A stretch of 24,882 nt of DNA from Saccoglossus kowalevskii (taxonomy: Eukaryota; Hemichordata; Enteropneusta; Harrimaniidae), in NCBI RefSeq assembly GCF_000003605.2, contig NW_003116457.1, positions 318,685-343,566 on the forward strand. Reading direction: 5' to 3'. The translations under genes and the position numbers were made by a program. Numbering within the stretch: position 1 is the first letter of the stretch; every line of letters starts with the position of its first letter. The notes beneath the pieces are model-generated. The model had not been told where the DNA came from. It did no database searches and was given only the letters and a program-made list of their open reading frames with translations. Shown here piece by piece: positions 19,920-24,882 of this stretch.

Positions 19920-22900
19920 CTAGAATAAAATATGAGAATATTAAAAATACATGTAAAATTGTGACTTATGTGCTGGCAGGTTTAACTGATTACCAACAAG
20001 TTTAATAAGAAAGTATCCATACATGATCAAAAAATGAAAAGGGTTATCCAACCACCATCAAGTAATAAGAAGTGTAACCAATCAAAATCAAGTAATGAAA
20101 AGTTAACAAATCACTATTGAGTAACAGCATGTGTTAACCAATCACTACTGAGTAACAGCATGTGTTAACCAATCACTACAGAGTAACAGCATGTGTTAAC
20201 CAATCACTACTGAGTAACAGCATGTGTTAACCAATCACTACAGAGTAACAGCATGTGTTAACCAATCACTACTGAGTAACAGCATGTGTTAACCAATCAC
20301 TACAGAGTAACAGCATGTGTTAACCAATCACTACTGAGTAACAAGACGAGTTAACCAATCACTATTGAGTAACAACACGTGTTAACAAATCACTTGAGTA
20401 ACAGCATGTGTTAACCAATCACTACTGAGTAACAGCATGTGTTAACCAATCACTACTGAGTAACAAGACGAGTTAACCAATCACTATTGAGTAACAAGAC
20501 AAGTTAACCAATCACTACTGAGTAACAAGACAAGTTAACCAATCACTATTGAGTAACAAGATGAGTTAACCAATCACTATTGAGTAACAAGACAAGTTAA
20601 CCAATCACTACTGAGTAACAAGACAAGTTAACTAATCACTGTTGAGTAACAAGATGAGTTAACCAATCACTATTTAGTAACAAGACGAGTTACGCAATCA
20701 CTATTGAGTAACAAGACAAGTTAACCAATCACTATTGAGTAACAAGACGAGTTAACTAATTACCATCAAGGAATGAGTAAGCCCAATGACAAATACACAG
20801 AAACAGAGAAAAAACCTTGATTTATACAATTCAGAATTCCAGATTAGAATACTAAAATACAAACAAACTTACTTGTGTCTGACTTTTTTAGGTTTTTGCA
20901 GACCTGGTCCTTCAATACTAACTGTACACTGTGATAACGTTGAGGGAATAGGATTTTTCAGATAAATTTTCAGTGTGAATTCCTTACCAACTTGTAATGG
21001 ACCTTCAGTCTGAAAACAAATACAGTCAAAATACAAAGCATAATTAGACAACTTCACAGATATTAAAATTTCTGGTACTGTTTATGTGGAGTAAATGTTG
21101 CACAGTTCTTAATGTGAGCTGTGTTTAGATATTTTTTCTACTATCCTGAAATATCACTGAAAATGAAATATATACTAGCACCAAATCTTTATAAACATTT
21201 TTATTGTGCATATATAAAAGACAGTATAAGTTAGATTTACACATTTCCCACCTGTTATATTTAACATGAAAATAAATTTGTGCGAAATGTTGATGAATAG
21301 TAGGGGGGGGGGGGAGTGGCATAACATGATTGGCTGAAAAAATCGTTTCATTTGTATAAATTAATATTCATGAGCAATAAAAAACTTATCTTTTCAGTGA
21401 AACTGTGCCAAGATGCTTTGCTATAGCCGACATCGTAAATTCATGAAAATTCTACTGTTTATTTGATTAGTTGTTGACCTACCTCTAATGTAAGATCGGG
21501 TGTACGCAGACGGAAATCATCTTGATCCGCCCACATCTGTTTAGTTTCTCTCACTTTACCCATTGCATATATTTTCATTGCTGATTGGTCAGCTAGTTTA
21601 CCAAGGTAGTCAGAACATACTACTCTTTTAACAGCTTCAGATGCTGCAGAAAACAAACCAAATAACAAAAATAACATCACCTTGGCGAATCAGATGTATG
21701 ACCCGGAAGACAAATTGTAGAAAAATTGACTCATACATCTGAGGTATACCTATATCATTTTACACATGATGACTGTAGAAACACTTGGTAAAGAGCAGTG
21801 GTCATGACGCTCGCATGTGTGCCATTCATTTTCCCACAATCCAGTGCACAATTCTAATGGAAATCACTATTATGAGGTTTGACCTGGATGCACTTATTAC
21901 CGCCAATGCCTCGCTCGATACCTTCCAATCAACTAATCTAATTGAAGCTTGGTAACGTCTCAGTTCGCACTAGTTGATTTGCGCAACAGTCAAAGTCGCC
22001 ATCTTTGTTTATATGAGACCCATATATCTCACGCATGCGTGGTGCAATGACTACCGCCCTTTAAACATGTGTGTAGCCAGGTGATGCATTTACATTTTGT
22101 CTGTCATTTGTCAATATTTTGAAGTGTGTGAAATTAGAAAGAACTGCCATCAAGACAAGATTTGGTAGTAAATACCTTTAGAAAAAAAAATAGTCTCAAA
22201 ACAGTCTCACAGTGTAAACATAGAATGTAAACGCTATTCTGTCCTTGGTTGTATATATAAATATTAATGGTACATGTCCAAATATGGTATTACTTGGCCA
22301 TGTAGGATATGATCACCAACCCAAACACTATGAACAGATTTGCCTGTACAAACTTACAACAAATTTGGCCAAAGCTGTGAAATTAATTAGGTGACAGACT
22401 GAATGGTGGGTATATAAATGTTTGACATTACAACAACCTTGCAATAACTTACACGAGTTTGGTTCTAAAACCAAGTCAATATGCTGATCTTTGCATTTAC
22501 TGTTTTTGACGGGAATGCCGGTGTAGTGGCACACATGACTAGCGATGTACACATCAACCGTTCTCTTCTCATTACTTTTATTTACCACTTTAATTCTGAC
22601 GTCATAATCATCTCCCACAGTTACCATGTCATCAGTTTCAATCTCAAATTGTACATCATCTGGGCCATCATCAGTATCATATGTATTTGGACGACTTCCA
22701 TGTTCAATGGCGCATGCAACAGCCATTCGGTTCTCCTCCGAATCTGAAAAAAAAAATACGATACTCATTATTCACAGTAAATTTTCGTTTATGTTTTTTT
22801 AAAAAAAACACAATATTTTTCATGCTAGGTGAAATGTTGCAATGATAATGGTAAATTAATACAAGATCATATATGCCCATGCAGTATCTGCTGATCATGA

Positions 22901-24185
22901 CCACAGTTTTGTTAAGAGCCGCGCCATTCAGTCAATAGATAGCAATGAGGAGTTCTTGCCTGTGGAACACTCATCGAGATGAAAAGTCACTTTTTGATGT
23001 TTCAAGATAGAATTTCAACTCAGGACCCACCAATTATGTCTCAATCTAGCATTGAAGCTCTTTATTAAATCAAACTACTGATTTTAGAGAGGAAAAATCA
23101 CGTTCACACATTTATATAATGACCACCAGTCTATATAGTGACCACTTTTAAGCAGTTCCAAGGAATAATATAATATGTAGCAATGTAGAGACCAAAATAA
23201 TAATTAGCATTTTGTTTATAAAACGTTTTTTTTTTTTAATTTCCTAAAGTCAAAATAATTTGATTTTGATCAACTCAAATAAATATGTTTTTGATGCAAC
23301 AGTACCATCTCATAAATGTACAATTTGATCCCATCTAAAAATAATCTAACCTCCATATGAAGATCACCTGTCTCTAAAGCGCAGTTTAAAAAAGTCTAAT
23401 ATACCCAGGATTGATTGTATAAAAATATAAAGGCATTGTTGAGATGCATTCTTTCCACAAACTGTATAGACATTAATTAACTGGGTTTTAATTTCGCTAT
23501 TTTCACTGATTAGTAAAATTCGCTAAAATAAATCCATGTGATCATGTAAATTAACAATAGAAATTATTAGTTGAATAAAAACCCAGTGAAAATAAATGGT
23601 TTTACAGTACATGACTTATACATCCATGGGTACAGATAGGTCACTCACCTTCACTAAATTTATATAAATGTGTGATATCTTCTCTATCATTTCCAATTAC
23701 AGCTTTGGTACTGATAAATTTACCCACGGCTGACTTTTGAACATTCCTGGCTTTCATCTTGGTAACAAACCCTTTAAACGTAGTGCATTCCCAGTCAATC
23801 CTGTCAGCGTTGACTTCAGCAAATACGAATCCAGTGTCATAACCATAGTATACATGTCCTTGTTTTACAGCTGCCAATGGTGCAGGGCCTGTCCAATACA
23901 CTCCTATTATTGTGCATTAAATTGGGCGGAACAAAAAATTATATTGTGTTAAATTTACATATATATATTTGAATAAATTGAGATACGTACATAAGAGCAT
24001 GCATCTGATGAGTGCCAACATTATCTAGTAACAGACAATATCATAAATAATTCCACTACAATATTACCATGGCAACTATACCTTCACTCCTCTCTTGTGG
24101 GGTAGCATCCAATGCTTGCCATCCACCATATCCAGGTGGCAAATCAGGTCTTGCCATCCAACAGTCATTCCAGACATGGAAATTC
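19772..24185 (-). CDS. TGM: Transglutaminase, C-terminal six exons, 5' partial
   Basis: Calcium-dependent protein-glutamine gamma-glutamyltransferase, which cross-links Gln to Lys side chains. Exons 24185-24082, 23903-23649, 22743-22453, 21643-21483, 21009-20873 and 19919-19772 join in frame to 364 residues plus TAA. The first exon carries the catalytic His (NFHVWNDCW) and Asp ([11 protein letters not shown]). The catalytic Cys exon is beyond the right edge. FVFAEVNAD and YKFSEDSEE match the calcium-site Asn/Asp and Glu pair of TG2 and factor XIII. The last exons give beta-barrels 1 and 2, ending [15 protein letters not shown]. The [16 protein letters not shown] stretch is closest to vertebrate TGM1 by eye, but paralogy to a single vertebrate member should not be assumed. 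No signal of pseudogenisation is seen in these exons. Confidence 0.95.
20046..20776. repeat. 31-bp minisatellite in a transglutaminase intron
   Basis: About 23 units containing GTTAACCAATCACTA and GAGTAACA at 31-base steps. The left part carries CAGCATGTG between these words; the right part carries CAAGACGAG, CAAGACAAG or CAAGATGAG. In the left part CACTACTGAGT and CACTACAGAGT alternate, giving a 62-bp higher-order unit. Confidence 0.92.
20873..21009 (-). CDS. TGM: Transglutaminase exon: beta-barrel 2
   Basis: A 137-nt exon encoding [20 protein letters not shown] and [18 protein letters not shown]. The NP-IP-L-CTVSIEG pattern is typical of the last barrel. The acceptor is tgttttcag and the donor CAA|gtaagt. 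Confidence 0.93.
21483..21643 (-). CDS. TGM: Transglutaminase exon: barrel 1 to barrel 2
   Basis: Encodes [38 protein letters not shown] and [11 protein letters not shown]. The acceptor is tttctgcag and the donor GAG|gtaggt. It is 161 nt and in frame with both neighbours. Confidence 0.93.
21788..22063. mobile_element. MITE family A, copy 4
   Basis: The left end is diverged (GGTAAAGAGCAGTGGTCATG) and the right end is CTACCGCCCTTTAA. The interior matches copy 1 (GATACCTTCCAATCA, GCGCAACAGTCAAAG, GAGACCCATATATCTC, ACGCATGCGTGG). It is inserted in a transglutaminase intron. Confidence 0.78.
22453..22743 (-). CDS. TGM: Transglutaminase exon: core end to beta-barrel 1
   Basis: A 291-nt exon beginning [17 protein letters not shown]. 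It then enters the barrel-1 strands ([36 protein letters not shown]) and ends EPNSS. The acceptor is ttttttcag and the donor TCGT|gtaagt. The Glu residues after KFSED complete the calcium site. Confidence 0.93.
22744..23648. other. Transglutaminase intron
   Basis: A 905-bp intron. I see no gene, only AT-rich sequence with short A and T runs. Confidence 0.7.
23649..23903 (-). CDS. TGM: Transglutaminase exon: end of core, Ca2+ site
   Basis: Encodes [30 protein letters not shown] and [15 protein letters not shown]. The AEVNAD Asn and Asp are calcium ligands in the family. The acceptor is aataatag and the donor GAAG|gtgagt. Confidence 0.95.
24082..24185 (-). CDS. TGM: Transglutaminase exon with catalytic His and Asp
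   Basis: A 104-nt exon, the size I recall for the matching vertebrate exon. It encodes (W)[31 protein letters not shown]. The acceptor is tatcttag and the donor GAAG|gtatag. It completes a Trp codon begun in the previous exon. Confidence 0.95.
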
Positions 24186-24260
24186 CTAAGATAAATAACA
24201 GAAATAAATAGCTAATTAAGAATTCAACAATTAATTACTGACTGATAACTTAAATTATCA

Positions 24261-24882
24261 CCATACAGAATCACCATTAAGACTTTCAAGTACCATTCCT
24301 GTATCATCATGATGTTTATTAATTGTTGTCACTAGGTGGCGCTATCTGACTTACCATACAGAATCACCATTACGACTTTCAAGTACCATTCCTGTATCAT
24401 CATAATGTTTATTAATTGATGCCACTAGGTGGCGCTATCTTACTTACCATACAGAATCACCATTATGACTTTCAAGTACCATTCCTGTATCATCATAATT
24501 TTTATTAATTGTTGTCACTAGGTGGCGCTATCTGATTTACCATACAGAATCACCATTATGACTTTCAAGTACCATTCCTGTATCATAATTTTTATTAATT
24601 GTTATCACTAGGTGGCGCTATCTGACTTACCATACAGAATCACCATTATGACTTTCAAGTACCATTCCTGTATCATCATAATGTCTGTCAATTGTTGCCA
24701 CTAGGTGGCGCTATCTGACTTACCATACAGAACCATTAAGACTTTCAAGTTCCATTCCTGTATCATCATAATTTTTATTAATTGTTGTCACTAGGTGGCG
24801 CTATCTTACTTACCATACAGAATCACCATTACGACATTCAAGTACCATTCCTGTATCATCATAATGTCTGTTAATTGTTGCC
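24261..24882 (-). repeat. Tandem array of partial transglutaminase exons with splice donors
   Basis: Seven units start at CCATACAG (24261, 24354, 24447, 24540, 24630, 24723, 24813), spaced 93, 93, 93, 90, 93 and 90 bases; the last runs off the window. On the minus strand each unit ends with coding sequence like IDRHYDD, TGMVLES and NGDSVW. This is the family segment directly before NFHVW. It is followed by a donor (GTAAGT in five of seven units) and about 40 bases of intron. The true full exon must lie at or beyond the right edge. See findings. Confidence 0.9.

Noticed and set aside
22481-22747. Plus-strand open frame opposite a transglutaminase exon
   Set aside because: Shadow of the minus-strand exon.
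24261-24882. CRISPR-like reading of the right-edge array
   Set aside because: The whole unit is conserved with no unique spacers, and half of it is coding for a transglutaminase segment in an animal-type gene.
24261-24882. Array units as separate mutually exclusive mini-exons
   Set aside because: A CCTAG acceptor-like word precedes each coding part, but it would leave an intron of only about 23 bases and lacks a pyrimidine tract.

Overview
The window looks like animal nuclear DNA, most likely from a marine invertebrate deuterostome such as a hemichordate, cephalochordate or echinoderm. The reasons are AT-rich sequence, coding split into short exons with GT/AG junctions, long introns full of small inverted-repeat elements and minisatellites, and proteins close to vertebrate families. 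The species cannot be fixed from the sequence. One assembly gap (189 N) lies at 13707-13895.

Three genes are present. (1) 773-3677, plus strand: the last four coding exons of an ATP9-type (Neo1/ATP9A/ATP9B) P4-ATPase, followed by an apparently long 3' UTR to about 6.08 kb. (2) 15200-7826, minus strand: a complete bestrophin anion channel gene in eight coding exons. They join without a frame error into 541 codons (540 residues plus stop), and residue numbers run in step with human BEST1 at least through the calcium clasp (D301-D304). (3) 24185-19772, minus strand: the last six exons of a transglutaminase. They carry the catalytic His and Asp, the calcium-site residues and both C-terminal beta-barrels; the Cys exon lies beyond the right edge. 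Genes 1 and 2 converge on about 6.1-7.75 kb. Genes 2 and 3 are in tandem on the minus strand, separated by about 3.7 kb.

The non-coding space is rich in repeats: a piggyBac-like MITE (4086-4302), a MITE family with TTAAAGGGCGGTAGTCGTC ends in four copies plus a shorter relative, a TIR element with a TGACAT target duplication (12133-12537), an old 21-bp-period minisatellite of about 1.3 kb in a bestrophin intron, a 31-bp-period array in a transglutaminase intron, a 26-bp array in the ATP9 3' UTR, and several microsatellites.

The most unusual region is the right edge (24261-24882). Seven tandem units of 90-93 bp each contain the last ~22 codons of a transglutaminase exon, its 5' splice site, and a close match to the CTCF binding motif. 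The gene therefore carries a ladder of duplicated exon ends with splice donors just upstream of the catalytic His/Asp exon. No wholly new gene system is evident; the novelty is in this array, in the bestrophin tail and in the repeats.
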